Assembly (NCBI RefSeq): GCF_002113025.1
Contig: NZ_NEJH01000005.1
Location: 243,916 to 307,915, forward strand
DNA from: Pseudomonas sp. B28(2017)
Lineage (GTDB): Bacteria; Pseudomonadota; Gammaproteobacteria; Pseudomonadales; Pseudomonadaceae
DNA length: 64,000 nucleotides
Direction of reading: 5' to 3'
The translations under genes and the position numbers were made by a program. Shown here in pieces: positions 44,649-53,442 of this stretch. Under the pieces are notes generated by a model. That model did not search any database and was not told the origin of the DNA. It worked only from the letters and a program-made list of their open reading frames with translations. How positions within the stretch are numbered: the first letter of the stretch is position 1; each line of letters opens with the position of its first letter.

Positions 44649-45542
44649 GTGGAGTTCAGCCAATTGCGCATCTTCCAGGCGGTGGCGGAAGAAGGGTCCA
44701 TCACCCGAGCCGCCGAACGGTTGCATCGAGTGCCGTCGAATCTGTCGACCCGGCTCAAACAGCTGGAAGAGCAACTCGGCGTCGAACTGTTCCTGCGCGA
44801 ACGTCAGCGCTTGCAGTTGTCGCCTGCGGGAAAAGTCCTGCTGGACTACACCGCCAAGCTGTTTGCCTTGCGCGACGAAGCCAGCGCGGCGGTGCAGGGC
44901 GGGCAACCGGCGGGCGACTTCGTGCTTGGCACCATGTACAGCACCGCCGCGATTCACCTTCCGGGGCTATTGGCGCGCTACCACCGTTTGTATCCGGCCG
45001 TGAACCTGCAAGTGCAATCCGGCCCCAGCGGTGAACTGCTCGAAGGCCTGCTCGCCGGTCGACTCGATGCGGCGTTGGTGGATGGCCCTCTGGAGCTGGC
45101 CGGGCTCGATGGCGTGCCCTTGTGCGACGAGCGCCTGGTGCTGATCAGCGAGGCCGAGCATCCGCCGGTGCGCAGTGCGCTGGATGTGCAAGGGCGCGCG
45201 GTGTTTACCTTTCGCCAGGGTTGCTCCTACCGCATGCGCCTGGAAGCCTGGTTCGCCCATGACCACGCGGCCATGGGCCGGGCGATGGAGATCGAGTCCT
45301 ATCCGGGGATGCTGGCGTGTGTGATTGCCGGTTCCGGTGTGGCGCTGATGTCGGAGTCGATGCTCGCCAGTTTGCCGGGCCGTGAGAGTGTGGCGGTGCA
45401 TCCGTTGGCCGAGCCGTTCGCCAGCGCAACCACCTGGCTGATGTGGCGCAAGGGTATGGTCGGGGCCAACCTGAATGCCTGGATCGAGCAGCAACAGGTG
45501 GTTTTTCCGCCGGCACCGGTGCAGGCGCAGGAAATTGCCTGA
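44649..45542 (+). CDS. LysR-family transcriptional regulator
   Basis: 297 residues. N-terminal winged HTH (EFSQLRIFQAVAEEGSITRAA...LSTRLKQLEEQLGVELF), then a LysR substrate-binding domain from about residue 90. GTG at 44649 with GGAGAG upstream is preferred over an in-frame TTG at 44637. The shared intergenic region with the MFS gene is AT-rich and probably holds its operator (for example around 44600-44630). Confidence 0.92.
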   Translation: MEFSQLRIFQAVAEEGSITRAAERLHRVPSNLSTRLKQLEEQLGVELFLRERQRLQLSPAGKVLLDYTAKLFALRDEASAAVQGGQPAGDFVLGTMYSTAAIHLPGLLARYHRLYPAVNLQVQSGPSGELLEGLLAGRLDAALVDGPLELAGLDGVPLCDERLVLISEAEHPPVRSALDVQGRAVFTFRQGCSYRMRLEAWFAHDHAAMGRAMEIESYPGMLACVIAGSGVALMSESMLASLPGRESVAVHPLAEPFASATTWLMWRKGMVGANLNAWIEQQQVVFPPAPVQAQEIA

Positions 45543-45677
45543 ACACAGGCTGATTGTAATGGATTCAGTAACAGATCATTGCGACTTTGCACGAGCATTG
45601 CGTAGGACTTCGGACTATTATCAGTGCGAACGGGCTTCAGAATTTTGGCCGCTCGGCACTACCCTGAAGGGGGCACC
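45543..45677 (+). promoter_or_regulatory. Leader of the 42-residue peptide gene
   Basis: 135 bases without a gene. Possible weak Anr-like site CTGATTGTAATGGA at 45551 (half-site CTGAT matches TTGAT 4/5; the second half is poor). From memory, the P. aeruginosa homologue PA1414 has an oxygen-regulated sRNA (SicX) in its leader; whether a similar RNA exists here cannot be told from sequence alone. Confidence 0.25.
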
Positions 45678-45806
45678 ATGAAAGAGAAAATCCAAAACTG
45701 GCTGCATGACCTGGGCGTCGCTCTCGGTTTGATCGAGCCGCCTCTGCAACCCGTGCCTGTTCGTACTGATGACGAACAGCGCCGACGCCAGCAGCGTCGC
45801 CGGTAA
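45678..45806 (+). CDS. 42-residue conserved Pseudomonas peptide (PA1414-like)
   Basis: ATG at 45678 preceded by AAGGGGG with good spacing. The sequence has an amphipathic helix (IQNWLHDLGVALGLIEPPLQ), then VPVRTDDEQ and an Arg-rich end. I recall a P. aeruginosa peptide of the same layout, PA1414, located near the guanidinobutyrase genes as here. Function unknown. A perfect hairpin follows at 45834. Confidence 0.75.
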   Translation: MKEKIQNWLHDLGVALGLIEPPLQPVPVRTDDEQRRRQQRRR

Positions 45807-45833
45807 AGAAGACTCCGGATCGCTAGTGAAGGT

Positions 45834-45853
45834 GGGCTTGTTCCGACAAGCCC
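45834..45853. other. Perfect 8-bp hairpin after the small peptide gene
   Basis: GGGCTTGT / ACAAGCCC around a TCCG tetraloop. No T-run follows, so it is either an RNA 3' stabiliser or a weak terminator. Confidence 0.5.
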
Positions 45854-45922
45854 CCTCGCCACAGAACAGCATGCTGCCATTCAATCCAGATTGTCAGAGA
45901 CTGCGCATTTGGCAACCCAGCC

Positions 45923-46174
45923 TCAATGCCGCTCGATTTCCAGCAAAAACCGACTCAAATCATTCGCCGTCCTGGCGGATTTCAGCATCCGGTCTTCCTC
46001 GGCGGTAAACGCCGTTACACCCAGCTCATCTTCCAGATGAAAGATCAGTTCTTCGATATCTTCCTTATCCAGTCCCAACTGCGCCAGGCTGGCGTGGTCG
46101 TCGAAATCATCCCGGCTTTCCAGCAGGCGGCTGATGTAGCGATGCACGACAGCACGAACGGCAGCTTTTTTCAT
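45923..46174 (-). CDS. Acyl-carrier-protein-like protein lacking the pantetheine serine
   Basis: 83 residues from ATG at 46174 (GGAAG upstream). Helical ACP-like layout: HRYISRLLESRDDFDDHASLAQLGLDKEDIEELIFHLEDELGV. At the place of the ACP DSL motif it reads LDKEDIEEL, so Ser is replaced by Lys and no 4'-phosphopantetheine can be attached. Probably a protein-binding adaptor rather than a carrier. It is 75 bases downstream of the MBL gene on the same strand, so may be cotranscribed. Confidence 0.75.
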   Translation of the reverse strand: MKKAAVRAVVHRYISRLLESRDDFDDHASLAQLGLDKEDIEELIFHLEDELGVTAFTAEEDRMLKSARTANDLSRFLLEIERH

Positions 46175-46248
46175 AAGCGTTCTTCCAGGAGGGGGGGCGT
46201 TTTTGCTCTCCGTGCCGGTACAGTTCCTGCCGTTGAGTACAGCAGGCT

Positions 46249-46974
46249 TCAGCCGTGTGAGCGCTGCCATTCGTCAATCATGCTGCGCAAGTGCGCCCCG
46301 GAAAAACTGCCGAAATGTCCGCCATGCACCGTACGGATCGGCAGCGCTTGCAAACGCCGCAGGCTGCGGGCGTAGTCATCGAGGTTGGAGTGGTAGGCGT
46401 CTTCGATCAGTGGGCCGTCGTAGATGATGTCGCCGCTGAACAAGGTCTCGGTGGCGGCTTCGTACAGGCAGATGCCCCCCGGCGAGTGTCCTGGCGTGTG
46501 CACGACCTGCAAGACCCGGTTGCCCAGGTCCAGCACATCTCCATCTTCGATAAACCCCGTCGCCGGTGCGGCCTTGACCCGGTATTCGGCGTAGCACAGC
46601 GGACAATCCGGGTGGGCTTCAAACATGTCGTCGCCGACAAAGGCTTTGCTCAAGTCGTTGTCGCCATCCGGTGCGGCCAGAATGTCCGCCTCGGCCGGAT
46701 GCACCAGTCGTTCAGCGAACTCGTGGTGGCCGGCGATGTGATCGAAATGGCAGTGGCTGGCCACGGCCACCAGCGGCCGCTCGGTGATCCACGGCAGTTG
46801 CTCGCGCAGGCTGACCAGGCCCGAGCCGCTGTCCAGCAACAGGTCCTTGTCACGGCCCTGGATGTGCCAGAGGTTGCAGCGGTAGAAAGGCCGGATGTAC
46901 GGCTCGTGGATCAAGCGGATGCCGTCGCTGAGCTGTTTGACCTCGAACCACTGATCGCGAGAAACAATCTTCAT
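46249..46974 (-). CDS. Metallo-beta-lactamase-fold hydrolase
   Basis: 241 residues. Zinc motif HCHFDH (near residue 78), then downstream ligands HTPGHSPGG, SGDIIYDG and HGGHFGSF: a glyoxalase-II-like MBL fold. Cytoplasmic; substrate unknown. I choose ATG at 46974 because GGAGA lies 8 bases upstream; the longer frame from 47025 adds an Arg/Phe-rich head that runs into the upstream terminator. Neighbours: symporter gene upstream, ACP-like gene downstream. Confidence 0.88.
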   Translation of the reverse strand: MKIVSRDQWFEVKQLSDGIRLIHEPYIRPFYRCNLWHIQGRDKDLLLDSGSGLVSLREQLPWITERPLVAVASHCHFDHIAGHHEFAERLVHPAEADILAAPDGDNDLSKAFVGDDMFEAHPDCPLCYAEYRVKAAPATGFIEDGDVLDLGNRVLQVVHTPGHSPGGICLYEAATETLFSGDIIYDGPLIEDAYHSNLDDYARSLRRLQALPIRTVHGGHFGSFSGAHLRSMIDEWQRSHG

Positions 46975-46993
46975 AAAGGGTTTTCTCCAGACG

Positions 46994-47028
46994 AAAAAAA
47001 ACGGGTGTGGCAACCGACGCCACACCCG
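46994..47028 (-). terminator. Strong intrinsic terminator of the symporter operon
   Basis: Perfect 10-bp stem CGGGTGTGGC / GCCACACCCG with a 7-base loop; on the minus strand it is followed by eight T. It separates the symporter from the MBL gene. Confidence 0.92.
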
Positions 47029-47059
47029 CCGAAGAAAGCATCAAGTCGTTATATTCAGC

Positions 47060-48439
47060 TTAGATGGCGCTTGCCACCGCAACCGGGCGGCGAGACATCA
47101 GGCTCACCACAATGAAGCTCACCAGGCCGACAACCAGGCTGTAGTAGATCGGGGTGTTGGCATCCAGACCGTCCTTGACCATGAACACCAGAGCGGTGAT
47201 GAAGCCCAGGCTCATGCTGGCGATGGCGCCGGCGGTGCTGGCGCGTTTCCAGAAAATCGCACCCATCAGCGGGATCAGCATGCCGCCCACCAACAGGTTG
47301 TAAGCCAGGGTCAGAGCGCTGATCACGTCATTCACCACCAGGGCGATACCCAGCACGACAATACCGGTCAGCAGGGTCACCAGGCGGTTCAGGCCCAGGC
47401 TCGACTGCTTGCCGCCGCGCAGTTTCGGCAGCAGGTCTTCACTCAGAGTGGTGGCCGCGGCGAGCAGGCCGGCGCTGGCGGTGGACATCATGGCGGCCAG
47501 TGCGGCGGCGATGACCAGACCACGGATGCCGTCCGGCAGGGACAGTTTCACGATCGCGGCGAAAGCGTTGTTGACGTTGTCCAGATCCGGGATCAGTACG
47601 TGAGCGGCCATGCCGATCAGGGCACAAACCAGGCCGTAGACGATGCAGTACAGACCTGCGGCGGTGCCGGCGTATTGCGCGACTTTGGCAGTCTTGGCGG
47701 TGAACACCCGTTGCCAGATGTCCTGACCGATCAGGATGCCGAAGAAGTAGATCACGAAGTAGGTGATGATGGTGTCCCAGCCGATGGTGGTGAAGCTGAA
47801 GCTCGCCGCCGGCAGTTTGGCCACCAGCTCATCCCAGCCGCCGACGCGGTACAGGCAGATTGGCAACAGGATGAACATCAGGCCCACGGTCTTGATGATG
47901 AACTGGACGATATCGGTCAGGGTCAGCGACCACATGCCACCGATCGCCGAGTAGATCACTACCACGCCACCGCCAAGCAACACCGAAATCCAGAACGGCA
48001 GGCCGAACAGCACTTGCAGAACGGTGCCGATCGCCAGGATCGAAACCACGCCGATCATCAGCGCGTAGGCCAGCATGATGACCGCGCTCGCGGAGCGGGC
48101 CATCGGGTTGTAGCGTTTTTCCAGCACCTGGGTAACGGTGTAGATCTTCAGTTTCAACAGCGGTTTGGCGAGGAACAGGTTCAGTGCGACGATCCCGCAA
48201 CCCAGTGCGGCGCAGAGCCAGAAACCGGAAATGCCATGCACGTAGCCCAGACGCACGGTGCCGACGGTGGACGCACCGCCCAGCACGGTAGCCGCCATGG
48301 TGCCCATGTACAGGCTCGGGCCGAGGTTACGACCGGCGACCAGAAACTCCTCGTTGGTCTTGGCCTTGCGCATGCCGTAGTAGCCGAGTATCAGCATCGC
48401 GGCTGCGTAGATGAGTACGACGAATAAATCCAAAGCCAT
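47060..48439 (-). CDS. Sodium:solute symporter (SSS family)
   Basis: 459 residues with about 13 membrane segments. Signature regions: LVAGRNLGPSLYMGTMAATVLGGASTVGT at 33-60, GQDIWQRVF near 238, and the sodium-site region AALAAMMSTASAGLLAAATTLSEDL near 312. Inner-membrane uptake transporter; substrate unknown. From memory it corresponds to PA1418 in the guanidinobutyrate block, so a guanidino compound or related solute is possible. Last gene of the leftward gbuA series. Confidence 0.9.
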   Translation of the reverse strand: MALDLFVVLIYAAAMLILGYYGMRKAKTNEEFLVAGRNLGPSLYMGTMAATVLGGASTVGTVRLGYVHGISGFWLCAALGCGIVALNLFLAKPLLKLKIYTVTQVLEKRYNPMARSASAVIMLAYALMIGVVSILAIGTVLQVLFGLPFWISVLLGGGVVVIYSAIGGMWSLTLTDIVQFIIKTVGLMFILLPICLYRVGGWDELVAKLPAASFSFTTIGWDTIITYFVIYFFGILIGQDIWQRVFTAKTAKVAQYAGTAAGLYCIVYGLVCALIGMAAHVLIPDLDNVNNAFAAIVKLSLPDGIRGLVIAAALAAMMSTASAGLLAAATTLSEDLLPKLRGGKQSSLGLNRLVTLLTGIVVLGIALVVNDVISALTLAYNLLVGGMLIPLMGAIFWKRASTAGAIASMSLGFITALVFMVKDGLDANTPIYYSLVVGLVSFIVVSLMSRRPVAVASAI

Positions 48440-48502
48440 TATGGCGTGTCTCCGATTGTCTTTTTTATGGTGAAACCAAAGCGTTTCAGTGGACTGCTTT
48501 TT

Positions 48503-48589
48503 GTGGGAGCGAGCCTGCTCGCGAAGGCGGTTTGTCAGTCACATCTATGTTGGATGTGCTGCAGTCTTCGCGAGCAGGCTCGCTCCCAC
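48503..48589. repeat. REPIN (two inverted REPs), 87 bp
   Basis: GTGGGAGCGAGCCTGCTCGCG at 48503 and its reverse complement ending at 48589, each itself a small hairpin. Lies between the symporter and permease genes, where it could weaken or stabilise the polycistronic RNA. Confidence 0.9.
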
Positions 48590-48596
48590 AGGTAAT

Positions 48597-50108
48597 TCAG
48601 GCGACTTGTCGCATCGCCGGTTTAGCGAGCGAATCCTTGCTCTTGTTGCGTGAATCATTCGGGCCGAAAACAGCGGTCGGTTCCGGGAACAGGCTCAGCA
48701 GCACCAGATACAGCACCGAAGCCAGGCCCAGGGTGATCGGCAGGCTGATATCGATACCGTCGGCGAGGTTGCCCAACGGTCCGACGAACTGCCCCGGCAG
48801 GTTCACGAAGCACAGGCCGACGGCCGCGCTCGGGATCCAGGCACCCATGCCACGCCAGTTCCAGCCGTGGTTGAACCAGTAACGACCGCCTTTTTCGCCA
48901 CGGGTGAACACTTGCAGGTCATCCGGGCAGTAGAAGCCACGGCGGACCAGCAGACCGATGATCATGATCACCATCCACGGAGTGGTGCAGGTGATGATCA
49001 GCACGGCGAAGGTCGACACACTCTGCACCAGGTTCGCCGCGAAGCGCCCGATGAAGATGAAGGCAATCGACATCACACCGATCAGCAGCGTGGCCTTGAC
49101 CCGCGACAGCACCCGTGGGAATACGCTGGACATGTCCAGGCCGGTGCCGTAGAGCGAAGTGGTGCCGGTGGACATGCCGCCGATCACTGCAATCAGGCAC
49201 ACCGGCAGGAAGAACCAGGTCGGCGATACTGCCAGCAGGCCGCCCACATAGTTGTTGGTCGCGATGTAGTCCGGTGCCTTGATCGCCACGATGGTCGCGG
49301 TGGTCAGGCCGAACAGGAACGGGATGAACGTTGCGATCTGCGAAATCACCACCGCCGCCATGATGCGAGGCTTGGAAGTATCACGCGGAATGTAGCGCGA
49401 CCAGTCGCCGAGGAACGCACCGAAGGAAATCGGGTTGCTCATGGCCACCAGTGCAGCACCGATGAAGGCGGCCCAGAAACCGGGTTGGCCCATGTTGACG
49501 CTACCGGCGTAGTTCGCATCGAAAGGACCGGCGAAGGCGAAGACGCCCAGCAGGAACAGCAGGCTGGCACTCCACACCGCGATCTTGTTGACCCACAGCA
49601 GGAAGCGGAAGCCGTAGATGCACACGGTCAACACCAGAATCGCGAACAGACCGTAGGCCAGACCCAGGGTCAGGTCGGTTTCTGGCAGGCCGATCAGGCG
49701 TTTGGCACCGCCAATCAGCGCGTCACCCGAACTCCACACCGAGAGCGAGAAGAAGGCGATGGCGGTCAACAGCGACAGGAACGAACCGACGATCCGTCCG
49801 TGCACGCCGAAGTGCGCACCGGAAGACACGGCGTTGTTCGTGCCGTTGATCGGGCCGAACAGGCCCATTGGCGCGAGGATCAGCGAACCCAGCAGCACGC
49901 CCAGCACAATCGCCCAGACGCCCGCCTGGAAAGACAGGCCGAACAGCACCGGGAAACTGCCGAGCACGGCGGTGGCAAAGGTGTTGGAACCACCGAAGAT
50001 CATCCGGAACAAGTCCGTCGGGCCTGCGGTGCGTTCGTTGTCCGGGATCTGTTCGACCCCGTGGGTTTCAATTTGCGTAAGGCTTTGGTCTTTGTTGTTG
50101 TTATTCAT
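48597..50108 (-). CDS. NCS1 family permease (cytosine/purine permease type)
   Basis: 503 residues, 12 membrane segments. N-terminal GVEQIPDNERTAGPTDLFRM and the following FATAVLGSFPVLFGLSF are typical of the NCS1/CodB-like group. Substrate unknown; the place matches PA1419 next to gbuA, so uptake of a guanidino compound or nucleobase is possible. Leftward, after the NTF2-like gene. Confidence 0.88.
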   Translation of the reverse strand: MNNNNKDQSLTQIETHGVEQIPDNERTAGPTDLFRMIFGGSNTFATAVLGSFPVLFGLSFQAGVWAIVLGVLLGSLILAPMGLFGPINGTNNAVSSGAHFGVHGRIVGSFLSLLTAIAFFSLSVWSSGDALIGGAKRLIGLPETDLTLGLAYGLFAILVLTVCIYGFRFLLWVNKIAVWSASLLFLLGVFAFAGPFDANYAGSVNMGQPGFWAAFIGAALVAMSNPISFGAFLGDWSRYIPRDTSKPRIMAAVVISQIATFIPFLFGLTTATIVAIKAPDYIATNNYVGGLLAVSPTWFFLPVCLIAVIGGMSTGTTSLYGTGLDMSSVFPRVLSRVKATLLIGVMSIAFIFIGRFAANLVQSVSTFAVLIITCTTPWMVIMIIGLLVRRGFYCPDDLQVFTRGEKGGRYWFNHGWNWRGMGAWIPSAAVGLCFVNLPGQFVGPLGNLADGIDISLPITLGLASVLYLVLLSLFPEPTAVFGPNDSRNKSKDSLAKPAMRQVA

Positions 50109-50163
50109 GATCAGCTCCGATCATAAAGGCGCGCTCATCGTGCGTGAGCGTCACCTGTGTTGG

Positions 50164-50586
50164 CTAAGGGGGTGGCAGCCCTTCCGGCATCGCGGACAAA
50201 TGTTCGTGACAGGCCAGCCATCGGCCTTGTTGTTCTTGGCCAGACACTTGTTTCTTGAAAACAATCGTCTCGCGCTCCTGGCTAAAGTGCTGCTCCCCTT
50301 GCATGCGCAGCTCGGTGGCTACGTCATGGATGAAAATCGCCACGTCACCTTGCAGGCTGACGAAGGCGTTGCTCGAAATGCATGACAGCACTTCGAAGCC
50401 ATCCTCGGCGCGCCAGCTGTCCCACAACGCCTGATAGGCGTCGCGTGACAGCAGGGGCTGTTCGAGGGTGTAGAAAACAAAGCTCGCATCGGCGCTGAAC
50501 GCGCCGAAGTAGGCTTCGCGATCGTTACGGGCGAAGGCGGACACCAGGTCGGCGGCCGCTTTCAAGACCTGATCACGTTCGTTCAT
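50164..50586 (-). CDS. NTF2/SnoaL-like protein
   Basis: 140 residues: an N-terminal helix pair (DQVLKAAADLVSAFARNDREAYFGAF) and a curved sheet (DASFVFYTLEQPLLSRDAYQALW ... FKKQVSGQ...GRWLACHEHLS), typical of cone-shaped SnoaL folds. No enzyme motif. Nine bases downstream of gbuA, so cotranscribed; position matches PA1420. A binding or isomerase role is possible. Confidence 0.85.
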   Translation of the reverse strand: MNERDQVLKAAADLVSAFARNDREAYFGAFSADASFVFYTLEQPLLSRDAYQALWDSWRAEDGFEVLSCISSNAFVSLQGDVAIFIHDVATELRMQGEQHFSQERETIVFKKQVSGQEQQGRWLACHEHLSAMPEGLPPP

Positions 50587-50595
50587 GAGCGACCC

Positions 50596-51546
50596 TCAGC
50601 GGTGAACCACACCTGGCAGTACGCAGAGCATTTCGTACAACAGGTTGGCGGCCAGCAGCGAGGTGTTACCCGTGGTGTCGTAAGCGGGCGAGACTTCTAC
50701 CAGATCGCAACCGATCAGGTCGAGGCCCTGGCAGCCACGAACGATCTCGATGGCCTGAATGGTCGTCAGGCCGCCGATTTCCGGGGTGCCGGTGCCAGGA
50801 GCCCAGGCCGGGTCGATGCCGTCGATGTCAAAGCTCAGGTAGACAGGACCGCCACCGACTTTCTCGCGGACTTCAGCCATCAATGGCTCCAGCGATTTGT
50901 GCCAGCACTCTTCGGCCTGAACCACACGGAAGCCCTGGTTGCGGCTCCAGTTGAAGTCATCAGCGGTGTAGCCCTGGGCGCGCAGACCGATTTGCACAAC
51001 ACGGTCCGGATCGATCAAGCCTTCTTCGACGGCGCGACGGAAGGTCGTGCCGTGGGCGATTTTCTCGCCGAACATGTGATCGTTCACATCGGCGTGAGCA
51101 TCGATGTGCACCAGACCGACTTTGCCGTGCTTTTTATGGATGGCACGCAGGATCGGCAGGGTGATGGTGTGGTCGCCGCCCAGGGTCAGGGGGATCACGT
51201 TGTGTTCGAGGATGTCGTCGTAGGCTTCTTCGATGATGCGAACGGCGTCCAGCAGGTTGAAGGTGTTGATCGCCACGTCGCCGATGTCGGCAACCGACAG
51301 CGAGTCGAACGGTGCTGCACCGGTGGCCATGTTGTAAGGGCGGATCATCACCGATTCGGTGCGGATGTCGCGAGGCCCGAAACGGGTGCCAGGGCGCAGC
51401 GAGGTACCGATGTCCAGCGGCACGCCTACGAAGGCTGCGTCCAGGCCGGCAGCAGTTTCCAGGTGGGGGAGTCGCATCATGGTGGCGATGCCGCCGAAGC
51501 GCGGCATTTCGTTGCCGCCCAGTGGTTGGTGAAGAATCTTGTCCAC
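50596..51546 (-). CDS. gbuA: Guanidinobutyrase (ureohydrolase family)
   Basis: 316 residues. Mn-binding motifs of the arginase/agmatinase family: GGDHT (near 123), DAHADVND (near 148) and SFDIDGIDP (near 239). It should hydrolyse 4-guanidinobutyrate to 4-aminobutyrate plus urea in arginine degradation. Identified as GbuA rather than agmatinase from the N-terminus (MDKILHQPLGGNEMPRFGGI), the divergent LysR gene and the linked permeases. GTG start at 51546, with GAGG upstream on the minus strand. First gene of the leftward series; probably activated by GbuR. Confidence 0.9.
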   Translation of the reverse strand: MDKILHQPLGGNEMPRFGGIATMMRLPHLETAAGLDAAFVGVPLDIGTSLRPGTRFGPRDIRTESVMIRPYNMATGAAPFDSLSVADIGDVAINTFNLLDAVRIIEEAYDDILEHNVIPLTLGGDHTITLPILRAIHKKHGKVGLVHIDAHADVNDHMFGEKIAHGTTFRRAVEEGLIDPDRVVQIGLRAQGYTADDFNWSRNQGFRVVQAEECWHKSLEPLMAEVREKVGGGPVYLSFDIDGIDPAWAPGTGTPEIGGLTTIQAIEIVRGCQGLDLIGCDLVEVSPAYDTTGNTSLLAANLLYEMLCVLPGVVHR

Positions 51547-51893
51547 GGGTAGGGCCTCATCGTCGTTGTTTTATTTATTGGGTTGCACCGTTCACGGGAG
51601 TACGGGCGAACCTTGTGGCGCCGATTCTGCGAAATGTAGTGACAGGGAAGAATCGCTACGGGCAAATACTTAGTTCAGATTTTTCTAAACTAATGGATGT
51701 GACAGCGATAGACTTCACTCAAAACGCAAAACCCAATGCCAGGAACAAACCTTGTGGGAGCGAGCCTGCTCGCGGTAGCGGTGGGCCAGTCAACATTGAC
51801 GTTGGCTGTATGCCCTCATCGCGAGCAGGCTCGCTCCCACAAAGATCTTCATTGACTTGAGCATTGCGCGTCACCCTGCAATCGGAGCCCGTC
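51547..51893. other. gbuA-gbuR divergent intergenic region
   Basis: About 347 bases without a gene, AT-rich at 51650-51720 where gbuA promoter and GbuR sites are likely; the REPIN at 51754-51840 sits on the gbuR side. Confidence 0.5.
51754..51840. repeat. REPIN (two inverted REPs), 87 bp
   Basis: GTGGGAGCGAGCCTGCTCGCG at 51754 and its inverse ending at 51840; same length and arms as the REPIN at 48503, with a different central part. Confidence 0.9.
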
Positions 51894-52787
51894 ATGGCCA
51901 ACGCTTTACCCGACCTGAAACTATTGCGCATCTTCGTCAGCGTGGTGCGACACCAGGGCTTCGCCAACGCCCAGCAGGAGCTCAATCTTTCGACGTCGGC
52001 CATCAGCACTTACATGAGCCAGCTCGAAGCGGCCCTCGGCCTGGTGCTCTGTCATCGTGGTCGTGGCGGCTTCAGCCTGACCAGCAAGGGCGAACTGTTC
52101 CATCAGGAAACCCTGCGTCTGTTGGGCGAACTCGAAGGCTTCGAGCAATACGCTGCCGCCCTCAAGGGTGAGTTGCGCGGTACCTTGAACCTTGGGGTCA
52201 TCGACTCCACCGTCAGCGACAAGGCCTTGCCGTTTGCCGAAGCCATCGGTGCCTACAGCCAGGAGCACCCGGCCGTGCACTTGCACCTGTCGGTGATGAG
52301 CCCCTACGAACTGCAACTCGGGGTGCAAGACAACCGTCTCGACCTGGCCATCGGCGCGTTTTCCACGCGCATGAGCGGCCTGGTGTACATGCCGCTGTAC
52401 CGTGAACAACACTGGTTGTATTGCAGCACGCGGCATCCGCTGTTCAACGAGCGGCGCATTCCCGAGCAAGTCATCACCCAGCAGCGCATGGTCGGTCGTG
52501 GCTACTGGAGCCAGGCCGAACTGGCGCGTCACGGTTTCAAGCACAGTGCCGCGACCGTGGAAAGTATGGAGGCCCAGTTGATTCTGGTGCTTTCGGGCGC
52601 TTACATCGGCTACCTGCCGGAGCACTACGCCCAGGCCTGGGCCGACAAGGGTGACTTGCGAGTGTTGCTGCCGGCGACCTTCGGTTATCAGGCGCCATTC
52701 TCGATGATCGTGCGCCGCGGCCGTAGTCGCGAGCCGCTGATCCAGACGTTCCGTGACTTGCTTAAAGCCCAACTGAATCAGGCCTGA
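51894..52787 (+). CDS. gbuR: LysR-family regulator of guanidinobutyrate use
   Basis: 297 residues. HTH part DLKLLRIFVSVVRHQGFANAQQELNLSTSAISTYMSQLEAALG, then an effector domain. Divergent from gbuA. From the family and its position it should activate gbuA when 4-guanidinobutyrate is present. ATG at 51894 has CGGAG upstream and is preferred over the in-frame ATG at 51864. Followed after 4 bases by the DTW gene. Confidence 0.85.
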   Translation: MANALPDLKLLRIFVSVVRHQGFANAQQELNLSTSAISTYMSQLEAALGLVLCHRGRGGFSLTSKGELFHQETLRLLGELEGFEQYAAALKGELRGTLNLGVIDSTVSDKALPFAEAIGAYSQEHPAVHLHLSVMSPYELQLGVQDNRLDLAIGAFSTRMSGLVYMPLYREQHWLYCSTRHPLFNERRIPEQVITQQRMVGRGYWSQAELARHGFKHSAATVESMEAQLILVLSGAYIGYLPEHYAQAWADKGDLRVLLPATFGYQAPFSMIVRRGRSREPLIQTFRDLLKAQLNQA

Positions 52788-52791
52788 GAAG

Positions 52792-53388
52792 ATGTCCAGA
52801 CGCCAATGCCCGCGGTGCCTGCGCCCGCAAAGCCACTGCCTGTGCCCATTGATTCCGAGCCTCGACAGCCGCACCCGCGTGTTGCTGTTGCAGCATCCGA
52901 GCGAAGTGAACCATGCACTGAATACGGCGCGGCTGGCGGCGTTGGGCCTTAACAATGCCGAGTTGATCGTCGGGGAAGTGTTCGAGGATTTACCGACGCT
53001 ATTGAGCCGGCCGGGGTATCGGGCGCGCTTGTTGTTTCCCGGCGAAGAGGCGCAACCGATGCGGGCCTGTGCCGCGACAGACGAACCGTTGTTGCTGGTC
53101 GTCCCGGACGGCACCTGGCGCAAGGCGCGCAAGATGCTGCACCTCAACCCGCTGCTGGCGGCGTTGCCGAGGGTGACGCTGGCCGAGGGCGGTGTATCCC
53201 GTTATCGACTGCGCAAGGCGCCGGGACCGGGAGCGTTGTCGACGGTGGAGGCAATTGTGCAGGCGCTTGAGACCCTTGAGGCACCGACTTCCTTTGCGCC
53301 ATTGCTCAGGCCGTTCGAAGCGTTGATCGAGGGGCAGATTGCGGCGATGGGGGAGGAGGTTTTTCAGCGTAATCATGGGCCGGATTAG
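52792..53388 (+). CDS. DTW-domain tRNA-uridine aminocarboxypropyltransferase
   Basis: 198 residues. N-terminal zinc-type cysteines CPRCLRPQSHCLC (residues 6-18), then SEVNHALNTARLA near 37-49 and the DTW-type motif PDGTWRKARKM near 105. The DTW family (E. coli TapT/YfiP) transfers the 3-amino-3-carboxypropyl group of SAM to uridine in tRNA (acp3U). Here the motif reads DGTW, an accepted DxTW form. Starts 4 bases after gbuR, so read-through is likely, although there is no functional link. Confidence 0.85.
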   Translation: MSRRQCPRCLRPQSHCLCPLIPSLDSRTRVLLLQHPSEVNHALNTARLAALGLNNAELIVGEVFEDLPTLLSRPGYRARLLFPGEEAQPMRACAATDEPLLLVVPDGTWRKARKMLHLNPLLAALPRVTLAEGGVSRYRLRKAPGPGALSTVEAIVQALETLEAPTSFAPLLRPFEALIEGQIAAMGEEVFQRNHGPD

Positions 53389-53442
53389 CCGGTGTTTGCT
53401 CGCGAAAGCGGTGGAACAATCACAAGAGATCTTGAACAGTCA

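Noticed and set aside
48867..50126. 419-codon plus-strand ORF opposite the NCS1 permease, and similar ones opposite the symporter (47600-48427) and the ABC gene (55495-56799)
   Set aside because: Arg/Gln/His-rich shadow translations; the opposite strand has clear membrane-protein or ATPase motifs.
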